Shown in pieces: positions 46,087 through 55,124 of a stretch of 64,000 nt of DNA. Within the stretch, counting starts at the first letter, position 1. Each line of letters starts with the position of its first letter. The notes beneath the pieces are model-generated. The model ran no database searches. It was given only the letters and a program-made list of their open reading frames with translations, and was not told the DNA's origin. The stretch is from CAWKGC01 sp963849005 (GTDB lineage: Bacteria > Pseudomonadota > Gammaproteobacteria > Burkholderiales > Usitatibacteraceae), in assembly GCA_963849005.1 (NCBI GenBank), contig CAWKGC010000028.1:124001-188000 (forward strand), given 5' to 3'. A program made the position numbers and the translations under genes.

Positions 46087-46479
46087 TCAGCGTTCCCGGC
46101 GGAACTCGCCGTCGATGACGTTCTTGCCCGATGCCATCCGCGCGGGAGCCGGCCCGGGCATCGCGCGATGCGATGGCAGGAGCAGCAAGGTGAGCGCAAG
46201 GAAGTCGGAAATCACCCCGGGGAAGATCAGGAGGAGGCCTGCCAGGACGGTCCGGCCGCTATCGACCAGCGCCGCGACGGAAAAGCGCCCCTGCGCGAAC
46301 GAGGCCGCAAGCTGCGAGACGAGCGCAAAGCGCGCCTCCTTGATGAGCGCGATGCCCGCGCAGGCGGCAAGCACCAGCCATCCCAGCACCCACCAGCCGT
46401 GCTGTTCCGACAGGCGCAACAGCAGCGTGGCTTCCGCCACCGGGAATGCCAGTAGAATCGCCAGGAACAGGAATCTCAT
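46087..46479 (-). CDS. fxsA: FxsA family membrane protein
   Basis: 130-residue inner-membrane protein with about three to four helices and the family blocks FPVAEATLLLRL, GWLVLAACAGIALIKEARF and AGLLLIFPGVISDFLAL. E. coli FxsA, when overproduced, relieves phage T7 exclusion by F plasmids; its normal role is unknown. It is divergent from cutA with 29 bases between starts. Confidence 0.9.
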   Translation of the reverse strand: MRFLFLAILLAFPVAEATLLLRLSEQHGWWVLGWLVLAACAGIALIKEARFALVSQLAASFAQGRFSVAALVDSGRTVLAGLLLIFPGVISDFLALTLLLLPSHRAMPGPAPARMASGKNVIDGEFRRER

Positions 46480-46508
46480 CTCTTCAATCCGCCTTCTCTC
46501 GTTGCCGC

Positions 46509-46851
46509 ATGAGCGTCATTGTCGTGCTTACTAACCTACCCGACTCCGATTCGGCTTTCAATCTCGGCCGGCAACTGGTGGAAGATGGACTCGCGGCGTG
46601 CGCAAACGTTCTCGCCCCGGTGCGGTCCGTTTACCGGTGGCAGGGCCAGGTCGAGGAAGCCGATGAAGTTCCCCTGCTGATCAAGACCACCAGCGAACGC
46701 TACGCCGCCGTCGAAAAGGCCATCCGCTTGCGCCATCCCTACGAACTGCCCGAAATCATCGCGCTCGCCCGTCGAAAAAGGCCTTCCTGCCTATCTCGAC
46801 TGGGTGCTGGCCCAGTGCGATTCTGCGCCGGCCGCCGGGGGGAATCCATGA
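46509..46851 (+). CDS. cutA: Divalent-cation tolerance protein CutA (one frameshift)
   Basis: Small trimeric signal-protein-fold protein linked to copper tolerance. It reads VIVVLTNLPDSDSAFNLGRQLV, LAACANVLAPVRSVYRWQGQ and RLRHPYELPEIIAL. An extra base near 46771-46775 then shifts the frame, and the end VEKGLPAYLDWVLAQC is in the next one. The stop at 46849-46851 overlaps the following start as ATGA. The length of about 113 residues is normal. Confidence 0.92.
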
Positions 46852-47333
46852 AGCGATTCACATCGCTGGCGGCCTGCTGCCTGTTCTTCGCGGCGACGCA
46901 TGCCGCCGGCCCCGCCGACGAGCCGCTCGATCCGGAGAAGGCCTTCCGGCTTTCGGTGGCCATCGCCCCCGACGCTGCCGGCCTGAGCCTGCGTTACGCG
47001 ATCCTCGACGGGTATTACATGTATCGCAACCGCTTCAAATTGGATGTGGTGACGCCCGGGCTGGTCCTCAAGCCCCCCGCCGCTCCTGCCGGCGAAGCGA
47101 AGGACGATCCGTACTTCGGCAAGACCGAGATCTATCGCCGGTATGTCGAGGTTCCGGTGGCGTTCGAAGGCAGGCCGCGGCCGGGGCGCTATTGGGTCGA
47201 AGTCACTGCGCAAGGCTGCGCGGATTCGGGCTTCTGTTATGCCCCGTTCACGCAGAAGGTGGTCGTGAACGTGCCCTCCAGCCAGGCGAAGCAGGACGCG
47301 CCGATCCGGCCCGCGACGCCCGCCAGGCCTTGA
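46848..47333 (+). CDS. Stand-alone DsbD N-terminal (DsbD-alpha) domain protein
   Basis: Periplasmic thiol-reductant domain without the rest of DsbD. It has a signal peptide (cleavage near ATHAA) and then the immunoglobulin-like domain with GYYMYRNRFKLD. The redox pair is QGCADSGFCYAP, matching the two cysteines of E. coli nDsbD. The chain ends at 161 residues, with no eight-helix membrane domain and no C-terminal thioredoxin domain. The intact frame and clean stop show this is not a frameshift effect. It is coupled upstream to cutA (ATGA) and downstream to tlpA (TTGA). A CcdA-like electron donor must be encoded elsewhere if it works. Confidence 0.88.
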   Translation: MKRFTSLAACCLFFAATHAAGPADEPLDPEKAFRLSVAIAPDAAGLSLRYAILDGYYMYRNRFKLDVVTPGLVLKPPAAPAGEAKDDPYFGKTEIYRRYVEVPVAFEGRPRPGRYWVEVTAQGCADSGFCYAPFTQKVVVNVPSSQAKQDAPIRPATPARP

Positions 47334-47887
47334 ACGCTCGCTTGCCGGTTGCCGTGGCGACATTGCTTGCCGCCCTCGCGGGGGTCGCGTGGCTGGTCGA
47401 CCACTTCAATGCCGAGCCCGGCCTGCCCCGGCCGGAGGCCTCCGGGATCTCGCCCAACGCCTTTCATGCTTCCAGCCTTCCCGATCTCGAAGGCCGGCCC
47501 CAGTCGTTTGGCCAGTTCGCCGGCAAATTCGTCGTCCTGAACTTCTGGGCCACCTGGTGCGCCCCCTGCCGCGAGGAAATTCCCGGATTCGTGCGGGTGC
47601 AATCGCATCTGGGAAGGGACCGGGTGCAGTTCATCGGGGCCGCCAGCGACGACCCGGCGAAAGTGGCGGCCTTCGGCAAGGAGTTCGCAATCAACTACCT
47701 GCTGCTGGCCGATGTCGATGGGGCCATGGCGCTGTCCCGGCGTTTCGGAAACCGGTTGGGCGTCTTGCCCCATACCGTAATCCTCAATCCCGCGGGGGAA
47801 GTGATCGCCAACCGGATCGGCGTCTTCTCGGAGGCCGAAATGTCGAGTTTGCTTGCCGAGGCGTTGCCGAAATCCACTTCTAAATGA
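47330..47887 (+). CDS. TlpA/ResA-like membrane-anchored thioredoxin
   Basis: Periplasmic thiol-disulfide oxidoreductase. An N-terminal helix (LPVAVATLLAALAGVAWLV) anchors or exports it, followed by a thioredoxin fold with WATWCAPCREEIPGF and the cis-proline GVLPHTVIL. TTG 47330 overlaps the stop of the DsbD-alpha gene as TTGA and gives 185 residues. It probably receives electrons from, or works beside, that neighbour. A short inverted repeat (AAATGA...TCATTT) at the stop and an AT-rich 200-bp gap follow before aroQ. Confidence 0.9.
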   Translation: MNARLPVAVATLLAALAGVAWLVDHFNAEPGLPRPEASGISPNAFHASSLPDLEGRPQSFGQFAGKFVVLNFWATWCAPCREEIPGFVRVQSHLGRDRVQFIGAASDDPAKVAAFGKEFAINYLLLADVDGAMALSRRFGNRLGVLPHTVILNPAGEVIANRIGVFSEAEMSSLLAEALPKSTSK

Positions 47888-48090
47888 CACCAAAATCATT
47901 TAAATTCTCTTAACTCCTGCTATGTTCGTCGTACGCGTTTAGAATACCTTTCGCCCAAGGCTAGCGTTGGTCGGACTTAGGCCTGACCACAACATCGCTC
48001 CCGGCCGTCCGACCTCCTTCATCATGCAGCGCAACATAACTTCTGCAATAACTGGACAATTTGCGCCTTTCTCCGGCAAACTCGCCGGCC

Positions 48091-48540
48091 ATGAAACATG
48101 TATTGGTCCTCCACGGGCCTAATCTGAACCTGCTGGGAAGTCGGGAGCCCGATCACTACGGGCACGCCACCCTCGAGCAGATCGACCGTCGCCTGGCCGA
48201 ACTGGGGCAGAAGGCAGGAGTGGCCGTTGCCAGCTTCCAGAGCAACGCCGAGGCGCCCCTGATCGACCGGATACATGCGGCGAAGGGTGATGGAACCGCC
48301 TACATCATCTTCAATCCCGCCGCATTCACCCATACAAGCGTCGCCTTGCGCGATGCGCTTTCGGCAGTGGGCGTGCCCTTCATCGAAGTTCACCTGTCCA
48401 ACGTTCACGCACGGGAAGCTTTCCGGGCGCACTCGTATTTCTCCGACATCGCCGCCGGGGTCGTCAGCGGATTCGGTCCGCTTTCCTACGAGCTTGCCCT
48501 CGAAGCAGTAATACGGAACCTGCAGGCCACGCCGTCCTGA
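48091..48540 (+). CDS. aroQ: 3-dehydroquinate dehydratase, type II
   Basis: Dehydrates 3-dehydroquinate in the shikimate pathway. The 149-residue protein shows VLVLHGPNLNLLGSREPDHYG with the catalytic Tyr region, FQSNAEAPLIDRIH, IIFNPAAFTHTSVALRDAL and IEVHLSNVHAREAFRAHSY. ATG 48091 is the family start. It leads aroQ-accB-accC, a common proteobacterial order. The AT-rich gap before it (47888-48090) probably holds its promoter; TAGAAT at 47940-47945 is a possible -10. Confidence 0.96.
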   Translation: MKHVLVLHGPNLNLLGSREPDHYGHATLEQIDRRLAELGQKAGVAVASFQSNAEAPLIDRIHAAKGDGTAYIIFNPAAFTHTSVALRDALSAVGVPFIEVHLSNVHAREAFRAHSYFSDIAAGVVSGFGPLSYELALEAVIRNLQATPS

Positions 48541-48585
48541 CCAGGATGGCCTCCCCCATCGCCGCCCCACCAGGGCGGCGAGGAA

Positions 48586-49065
48586 ATGAGCCGAGACATG
48601 ACCATGGACCTGAGAAAACTGAAAAAGCTGATCGACCTCGTGCAGGAATCGGGGATCGGCGAACTGGAAATCACCGAGGGCGAGGAAAAGGTGCGCATCA
48701 GCCGCAATCCCGCAGGGGGAGTGCAGGCCGTGATGGTGCCGCAGGGCGCGCCAATGGCGCACCAGGCCTTGACCACCGGGCCGAGCGGCGGGGCGACCGA
48801 GCCCGCCGCCGCCGCCCCGCCAGAGCCCGCCGGGCACAGCCTCAAGTCGCCGATGGTCGGGACGTTCTATCGCTCGCCGTCTCCCGGGTCGCCGGTGTTT
48901 GTCGAGGTCGGGCAGGCCGTCACCAAGGGCCAGACGCTGTGCATCATCGAGGCAATGAAGCTGCTCAACGAAATCGAGTCCGACGCGACCGGCACGATCA
49001 AGGCGATCCTGGTCGAAAACGGCCAGCCGGTCGAATACGGACAGGCGCTGTTCATCATCGAGTGA
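48586..49065 (+). CDS. accB: Acetyl-CoA carboxylase biotin carboxyl carrier protein
   Basis: Carries biotin between AccC and the carboxyltransferase in fatty-acid synthesis. The biotin lysine is Lys125 in IEAMKLLNEI, and the thumb region SPMVGTFYRSPSPGSP is kept. An Ala/Pro linker lies between the N-terminal helix (DLRKLKKLIDLVQESG) and the biotinyl domain. The start is ambiguous between ATG 48586, 48598 and 48604; the last gives the conserved MDLRKLKKL. It is 45 bases after aroQ. Confidence 0.95.
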   Translation: MSRDMTMDLRKLKKLIDLVQESGIGELEITEGEEKVRISRNPAGGVQAVMVPQGAPMAHQALTTGPSGGATEPAAAAPPEPAGHSLKSPMVGTFYRSPSPGSPVFVEVGQAVTKGQTLCIIEAMKLLNEIESDATGTIKAILVENGQPVEYGQALFIIE

Positions 49066-49097
49066 GCGCCCGCTCTCACGGGAACGCCTGCTAGAAA

Positions 49098-50462
49098 ATG
49101 TTCGAGAAGATCCTGATCGCGAACCGGGGCGAAATTGCCCTGCGCATCCAGCGCGCCTGCCGGGAGCTCGGCATCAAGACTGTCGCCATCCATTCGGTGG
49201 CCGACGCCGACGCGAAATACGTGATGCTCGCCGACGAGTCGGTCTGCATCGGCCCGCCGCCTTCGCGCGACAGCTACCTGAACATCCCGGCGATCATCAG
49301 CGCGGCGGAGGTCACCGACGCCCAGGCCATCCACCCGGGCTACGGCTTCCTTTCGGAGAACGCCGACTTCGCCGAGCGCGTCGAGAACTCCGGCTTCGTC
49401 TTCATCGGCCCTCGCCCCGAGTCCATCCGCACCATGGGCGACAAGGTGCAGGCCAAGATTGCGATGAAAAAGGTCGGCATCCCCTGCGTGCCGGGCTCCG
49501 ACGGCCCGCTGCCGGACGACCCCAGGGAAATCCGCCGTCAGGCTGCCGCGGTCGGGTATCCGGTGATCATCAAGGCCGCCGGCGGCGGCGGCGGACGCGG
49601 CATGCGCGTGGTGCACACCGAGGCGGCGCTCCTCAACGCGGTGACCATGACCCGCAGCGAAGCGCAAAACGCCTTCGGCAACCCCATGGTCTACCTCGAG
49701 AAGTACCTCGAGAAACCGCGCCACATCGAGATCCAGGTGCTCGCCGACGAGCACAAGGGCGCCATCTTCCTCGGCGAGCGGGACTGCTCGATGCAGCGGC
49801 GCCACCAGAAGATCGTCGAGGAGGCGCCGGCGCCGCACATCAAGCCGCGCCTGATCGAGCGCATCGGCGAGCGTTGCGCGGACGCCTGCCGCAAGCTCGG
49901 CTACCGCGGCGCCGGGACGTTCGAGTTCCTCTTCGAGAACGACCAGTTCTTCTTCATCGAGATGAACACGCGCGTGCAGGTCGAGCATCCGGTCACGGAG
50001 ATGATCACCGGCGTGGACATCGTCCAGGAGCAGATCCGCATCGCGGCCGGCATGAAGCTGCGCTACCGGCAGCGCGACATCGTCAAGCGCGGCCACGCGA
50101 TCGAGTGCCGCATCAATGCCGAGAACGCGTACTCCTTCGTGCCTTCGCCGGGACGCATCACCCAGTACCACGTCGCCGGCGGCCCGGGCATCCGCTACGA
50201 CTCTCACGCCTACAACAACTACTACGTGCCGCCGTACTACGACTCCCTCATCGGCAAGCTGATCGCCTATGGCGACACTCGCGAGCAGGCGATCGCGCGC
50301 ATGCGCACGGCGCTGTCGGAAATGGTGATCGAGGGCATCCAGACCAACATCCCGCTGCACCAGGACCTGATGAACGACGCGGCGTTCGTGCGCGGCGGCA
50401 TCGACATCCACTACCTCGAACAGCGCATCGCGAAGCTGCGCGGCATCCAGCCCGAGGGCTGA
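49098..50462 (+). CDS. accC: Acetyl-CoA carboxylase, biotin carboxylase subunit
   Basis: ATP-dependent carboxylation of AccB-bound biotin. The 454 residues match the family. It has KILIANRGEIALRIQRACRE at the start, the glycine-rich KAAGGGGGRGMRVV, LGERDCSMQRRHQKIVEEAP, and EHPVTEMITGVDIV with the catalytic Glu/Arg set. The frame is intact, and it lies 32 bases after accB. Confidence 0.97.
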   Translation: MFEKILIANRGEIALRIQRACRELGIKTVAIHSVADADAKYVMLADESVCIGPPPSRDSYLNIPAIISAAEVTDAQAIHPGYGFLSENADFAERVENSGFVFIGPRPESIRTMGDKVQAKIAMKKVGIPCVPGSDGPLPDDPREIRRQAAAVGYPVIIKAAGGGGGRGMRVVHTEAALLNAVTMTRSEAQNAFGNPMVYLEKYLEKPRHIEIQVLADEHKGAIFLGERDCSMQRRHQKIVEEAPAPHIKPRLIERIGERCADACRKLGYRGAGTFEFLFENDQFFFIEMNTRVQVEHPVTEMITGVDIVQEQIRIAAGMKLRYRQRDIVKRGHAIECRINAENAYSFVPSPGRITQYHVAGGPGIRYDSHAYNNYYVPPYYDSLIGKLIAYGDTREQAIARMRTALSEMVIEGIQTNIPLHQDLMNDAAFVRGGIDIHYLEQRIAKLRGIQPEG

Positions 50463-50471
50463 GGCCGTCCC

Positions 50472-51361
50472 ATGGCGTGGCGCACTCTGTCGCTTGAAGT
50501 GGAGGGCAGGCGGGCCGAGGCCGTTGCCGACGCGCTCGGGTCGAGGGGCGCCCTGTCGGTCGAGACCACCGACGCGCACGCAGGAATGGCCTGCGAAGAG
50601 GCCCGCTTCGCCGAACCCGGCGCCGACGCCGGGCCCTGGCCACGCTGCCGGCTCGAGGCGCTGTTCCCCGAGGATTCCGACGTTGTCGCGATCGCCGTGG
50701 CCTGCCTGGCCGAGGCCGGGGCGGCAGGACGGGGCAAGCGTGGCGGCGGGCCGCCTCGAGGATACCGACTGGGTCGCGGCCAATCGCGCGCAGTTCGAGC
50801 CGATCAGGGTCACCCCGCGGCTTTGGATCGTGCCGACGTGGCACACGGCGCCCGACCCGCAGGCGATCAACATCGTGCTCGATCCCGGGGCGGCATTCGG
50901 CACCGGCAGCCACCCGACGACGCGCCTGATGCTCGAATGGCTGGAGGCCGAGATCGCCGGGGGCGAGCGCGTGCTCGACTATGGCTGCGGCTCGGGCATC
51001 CTGGCGATCGCGGCGATGCGCCTCGGGCGCGCACGCGGCGACCGGCGTGGACATCGATCCGCTCGCCCTCGAGGCGGCTCGCTATAATTCCCGGCAGAAT
51101 GATGTCGAAGTGGAAATGCTGGACGCTGCCCAGCCTCTCGTTGGCGCAGCCGACCTGACCGTGGCCAATATCCTCGCCAATCCGTTGCGCATGCTCGCCC
51201 CGTTGCTCGCCGCGCACACCCGTCCCGGCGGCGCGCTTGCGCTTGCCGGCATCCTCGTGCCGCAGGCCGGCGAAGTGATCGGCGCCTACGCCGAATGGTT
51301 CGACCTTCGCGTCACCGGGACCGAAGGCGAGTGGGTGCGCCTTTCGGGCAAGCGCCGCTAG
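50472..51361 (+). CDS. prmA: Ribosomal protein L11 methyltransferase (two frameshifts)
   Basis: SAM-dependent trimethylation of ribosomal protein L11. The segments are WRTLSLEVEGRRAEAVADAL at the start, DTDWVAANRAQFEPIRV and PGAAFGTGSHPTTRLMLEWL with VLDYGCGSGILAIAA (SAM motif I). TGVDIDPLALEAARYN and ADLTVANILANPL end the conserved core. The three parts lie in three frames with breaks near 50735 and 51030. The repaired length of about 296 residues is normal. It follows accC by 9 bases. Confidence 0.92.
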
Positions 51362-51368
51362 CGCCGCG

Positions 51369-52241
51369 ATGCTGATCACCGCCTGCACCAACTGCAGCTC
51401 GCGCTTTCGCGTCACGCCCGAGCAGCTGAACCTGCGGCAAGGCGCGGTCAAGTGCGGAAGTTGCGGCCACGTCTTCAACGGCTTCGAAACCCTCGAGCAG
51501 ATCCCCGACGAGCAGTTCGCAAGCTTCCGCGACGGCACCTCGGATCCCGGCCCTCAGGCCGCTTTGCAGGCCTCGGATCCGGAAATGCCGGAGCTCGAGT
51601 CGGTCGCCGCCGCGCCCCGGACCAGCCAAGAGAACCATGCCCGGATGGAGCTTCGCGCAGCGGCACCTGTTGACGAGGATGCCGGGGAAGCCGCCTCGCG
51701 CGCGAGCGCGGCTCGCGAACTGTCACCGCTGCCGCATGAACTGCCGGCCCTGCCGCCTCGCCCGCGACCGAGCCGCCTTTGGGGGTTCGGCGCGCTGCTG
51801 CTCTTTCTTTCCGTGGCCGCCCTCGGTGTCTTCGAGTACCGCGCGCTGCTCGCCACGCGATACCCCGACCTGCGCCCGGTGTTGCAGTCCGCGTGCGAAC
51901 AGGTTGGCTGCAGCGTGCCGTGGCAGAACGATGAGATGGCCGTGAAGCTCGAGGACTCGGAACTGCTCGAGGTGCCGGGACAGCCCGGCCAGATCACGCT
52001 TTCCACGCGCATCCGCAACCTCTCGGATCACCCGCAGGAATTCCCCCAGCTCCAGCTCACGCTCACCGACATCGACGGCCAGGCCTCGGTCAGACGCGTG
52101 TTCGCGCCCGCCGATTACCTGGGCCGGTCGCTCAAGCCCGGCGACGTCATGCCGGCGCGCGGAGACACGCTCGTGAGCGTGCGCCTCGAGGCAAGGCGCG
52201 TGAAGCCCACCGGCTACGAACTGCTGCTCTTCTATCCCTGA
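51369..52241 (+). CDS. DUF3426 protein with N-terminal zinc ribbon (MJ0042 type)
   Basis: 290-residue single-pass membrane protein. A zinc ribbon with Cys6, Cys9, Cys29 and Cys32 (CTNCSSRF...VKCGSCGHVF) opens the chain. A Pro/Ala/Glu-rich linker leads to one membrane helix at about 136-158. The periplasmic DUF3426 domain follows with RTRIRNLSDH-like content (STRIRNLSDHPQEFPQ), DIDGQASVRRVF and a C-terminal LLLFYP. It is commonly next to prmA in betaproteobacteria. Function unknown. It starts 7 bases after prmA. Confidence 0.9.
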   Translation: MLITACTNCSSRFRVTPEQLNLRQGAVKCGSCGHVFNGFETLEQIPDEQFASFRDGTSDPGPQAALQASDPEMPELESVAAAPRTSQENHARMELRAAAPVDEDAGEAASRASAARELSPLPHELPALPPRPRPSRLWGFGALLLFLSVAALGVFEYRALLATRYPDLRPVLQSACEQVGCSVPWQNDEMAVKLEDSELLEVPGQPGQITLSTRIRNLSDHPQEFPQLQLTLTDIDGQASVRRVFAPADYLGRSLKPGDVMPARGDTLVSVRLEARRVKPTGYELLLFYP

Positions 52242-52260
52242 TACCTCGAAAGGAACCGCC

Positions 52261-52761
52261 ATGGCCAGCGTCACGCTTGCAGGCAATCCCATCAACGTCG
52301 CCGGCACGCTGCCGAAGAAAGGCGACACCGCGCCCGCCTTCACTCTCACGGCGAAAGACCTGAAGGAAGTCGGGCTCGCCGACTTCGCCGGCAAGCGCAA
52401 GGTGCTGAACATCGTCCCCAGCCTCGACACGCCGGTATGCGCGACGTCGACGCGCGTCTTCAACGAGCGCGCCGCGGGCAGGTCCGACACCGTGGTGTTG
52501 ACGATTGCCGCGGACCTGCCGTTCGCGATGGCGCGCTTCTGCGGCGCGGAAGGCATCGAGAACGTCGTCACGCTTTCGACGTTCCGCAACCGCGGCTTCC
52601 ACGACGCCTATGGAGTCAACATCACCGACGGTCCGCTGAAGGGCCTGACGGCGCGCGCCGTGGTGGTGCTCGACGCGGACAACAGGGTGATCCACGCCGA
52701 GCTCGTGCCCGAGATCAAGCAGGAACCGAATTACGACGCAGCGCTGGCGGCGCTCGGCTAG
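52261..52761 (+). CDS. tpx: Thiol peroxidase (Tpx type)
   Basis: Atypical 2-Cys peroxiredoxin that reduces lipid and hydrogen peroxides. The peroxidatic Cys60 is in VPSLDTPVCATSTR and the resolving Cys94 in ARFCGAEGI, one residue off the E. coli numbering. At 166 residues it is the usual length. AAGGAACC is a clear ribosome site. Its stop overlaps that of the convergent DUF1631 gene by 4 bases. Confidence 0.97.
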   Translation: MASVTLAGNPINVAGTLPKKGDTAPAFTLTAKDLKEVGLADFAGKRKVLNIVPSLDTPVCATSTRVFNERAAGRSDTVVLTIAADLPFAMARFCGAEGIENVVTLSTFRNRGFHDAYGVNITDGPLKGLTARAVVVLDADNRVIHAELVPEIKQEPNYDAALAALG

Positions 52762-55124
52762 GCAGGCGCCCCGCGCAGGTTCGCAAGCATCGAGTCGACC
52801 GCGCGGTCGACCAGCGGCCCGCTGTCGATCAGGCGCGCTTCGCCGAGGCGCATCTGCTCGGCAAGCGCCTCGGGCGCGACCGAGATCGCCGTAGCGCCGC
52901 CGTTGGCATTGGTGAAGAGGTAGATGCCCTTGCGCGGGCTGATCCACGTAAGCCGCGCGCGGATTGGCGCCATGGCCTCGCGGACGAACTCGACCCATGA
53001 GCCGCGCTGCAAATTGGTGAGCACGCCGGTGCGCGTGAAGACATTGGCGACTTCGGGCTCGCGGCGGCGCGGCGCATTGGACAGAGTGATCTCTTCCACC
53101 GTGACGCCTTCGTTCGCGAACGTGGCGCGCGCGATCTTCGGCTCGGGCGGGGGGGCGTCGTCGGCGACCCTGCCTTCGGGCTCGGCCGGCAGCGGCTGGC
53201 CGCGCAGGCCCGCCTTCACCGCAGCCGAGTGGCAGTCGACCAGCGAGCCGAAGAAATTGTCGCGTTCCGCCTCTTCCACGCCGATGCGCTCCATGCCTTC
53301 CTGGAGCCGCCGCAACAATTGCGGCAACAGCCCCACGAGGCGGCGGCGATCGTCGGCGCCCGGCTTGGGTTCGACGCTCCAGAGCAGCTCGTCGATCATC
53401 TGCAGCGCGCTGTTCCAGGGCGGCGAGCCCTCGCCCTCATGGAGCGAGATGTGCGCGAGCGACCGCGCCCAGGCGCCCGCCAGGAAGCGGCGCACCACGC
53501 GCGGAACAGCCGTGCGGGGCTCCAGGCGGCGCTCGACCTCGTCCTCGGCGACCAGCCGCGCGATCTCGACCTTCTCGCGCTCCTCGATCAGGCGCGCCGA
53601 GCGCTCCACGACCGACTGCGCCGACTCCTCGAGCGCGGCAAGGAACGCCACGAGGTCGTTGTTCAGCTCGTCGAAAAAGCCCAGGTCGGTCTCGAACTCG
53701 TCGAGCACGCGCGCGACCACGGATTCGATCTTGGCGTAAAGCACGTCGCGGCGGTCGGCATGCTCGGTGAGGCCGATCGAGGCTTCCGCAAGCAGGTCCA
53801 GGAAGCGCCGGGCGGGATGCTCGCGGCCGGAGAAGAACGCCTTGTCGAGTATCGCCACCTTCAACATCGGGATCTGCAGTTTCGCGAGCAAGGGCTTCAC
53901 GTGCTCGGGAATGTGGCGGTCACCGAATACGTAGTCGAAGAGCATCGCAACGATGTCGATGGTCATCGCGTCCAGGCCGGTCACGCCGCGGGTGACCGGA
54001 GAGGCCTTCAACCCGTGCAGGACGTTGACGAGCCCGCCGGGGATTGCCACGCCCGGCTGAGGCGGCGCGAATGCAGCAAGCGATTGGTCGTCGACCTGAA
54101 GCGCCGTGAGCGTGCTCACGAACTGCTGCTGGCCGGGGTAGAGCGCCCCCGGGCTGCCGGGCGGCGCCGCGCCGGCGGCGCCCGAGGCAAACGCGGCGAG
54201 GCTCGCCAGGGAGCCTCCCGATTCGCCGGGGACGCCTCCGGTGCCTTGGCCCGTGCCCTGTGCACCCAGCAATTGCGAGAGCATCGCGTAGAGGTCGCCG
54301 CCCTGCCCCTTGCCGGCCGGCGGCGCCGGAACGGGCGCCGCGGGCGCGCCCTTCGCGCCCGGGGCTGCGCCGGAAGGGTCCTTGACCGGCGGCGCAGTGG
54401 CAGCATTGCGCTGCGCCACGACGCGGATCTCCGGCAGGATCTGCTGCTGGACGAGGTGGGTGTTGATGTCCCCGTAAATGCGCTGCAGGTCGCTCGCGAC
54501 ATAGCGCTCGAGCATCTTGAGCAGCGTCACGCGCACCTTGTAGCCGGACTCGATCGCATCGCAGGCGTCCTTCAGGGCCCGGCAGATGGTGTCGGGGCTC
54601 ATCGGGTTGGCGTCGTCCTCGAGCTCGGGCTTCTCCATCAGGTAGCCCATGCGCCGGCCGAGCGCGTAGAGTTCCGGCTCGCACGCCGCCTTCAGCTTGT
54701 TGGTCATTTCCTGGACGGCGATCGACTCCTCGAGCGCGTCATCGTCGAGGAGCTTGAGTTCGAGCATCCCGCCTTCGGGCTCCGCCCGCGACTTCGGCGC
54801 GACGCCCTTCGCCTTGCCGTCGAAGACGTTGATGAAATGCCTGCGGAACGCGCTCTCGATCGCTGCGCGCTTTTCCCGAGTCTGGGCGCGCGCGTCGAGA
54901 TAGAGGTTCTGCGCCTCACGGTCGCGCGAGTTCTCGGCGAGCGAAAAGAGGTCCTCCTCGATGCGATCGAGCATCACGGAAAGCGCGCTGGAGATGCCCT
55001 TCAGGGCGAGGTCGCGGCAACCGCCGAGGACGCTCGCGGACTCCTGCGCGGACAATTTCGCGCGAGGGCGCTGGTAGGCGCCGATGGGAACGACTTTTTC
55101 CTGTGCCGAAGATGCCATGGCCAT
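52758..55124 (-). CDS. DUF1631 family protein with PilZ-like C-terminus
   Basis: 788-residue cytosolic protein, intact. The N-terminal half is helical (RRHFINVFDGKAKG, LQRIYGDINTHLVQQQILPE). A low-complexity Ala/Gly/Pro stretch (about 280-370) links to a second conserved half with LVNVLHGLKASPVTRGVTGL, AMLFDYVFGDRHIPEHVKPL and KVAILDKAFFSGREHPARRF. The C-terminus, RGSWVEFVREAM...RARLTWISPRKGIYLFTN, resembles YcgR-like PilZ domains. Some databases label relatives thymidine phosphorylase, which nothing here supports. Start at ATG 55124 (MAMASSAQE); ATG 55118 is also possible. Confidence 0.87.
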   Translation of the reverse strand: MAMASSAQEKVVPIGAYQRPRAKLSAQESASVLGGCRDLALKGISSALSVMLDRIEEDLFSLAENSRDREAQNLYLDARAQTREKRAAIESAFRRHFINVFDGKAKGVAPKSRAEPEGGMLELKLLDDDALEESIAVQEMTNKLKAACEPELYALGRRMGYLMEKPELEDDANPMSPDTICRALKDACDAIESGYKVRVTLLKMLERYVASDLQRIYGDINTHLVQQQILPEIRVVAQRNAATAPPVKDPSGAAPGAKGAPAAPVPAPPAGKGQGGDLYAMLSQLLGAQGTGQGTGGVPGESGGSLASLAAFASGAAGAAPPGSPGALYPGQQQFVSTLTALQVDDQSLAAFAPPQPGVAIPGGLVNVLHGLKASPVTRGVTGLDAMTIDIVAMLFDYVFGDRHIPEHVKPLLAKLQIPMLKVAILDKAFFSGREHPARRFLDLLAEASIGLTEHADRRDVLYAKIESVVARVLDEFETDLGFFDELNNDLVAFLAALEESAQSVVERSARLIEEREKVEIARLVAEDEVERRLEPRTAVPRVVRRFLAGAWARSLAHISLHEGEGSPPWNSALQMIDELLWSVEPKPGADDRRRLVGLLPQLLRRLQEGMERIGVEEAERDNFFGSLVDCHSAAVKAGLRGQPLPAEPEGRVADDAPPPEPKIARATFANEGVTVEEITLSNAPRRREPEVANVFTRTGVLTNLQRGSWVEFVREAMAPIRARLTWISPRKGIYLFTNANGGATAISVAPEALAEQMRLGEARLIDSGPLVDRAVDSMLANLRGAPA

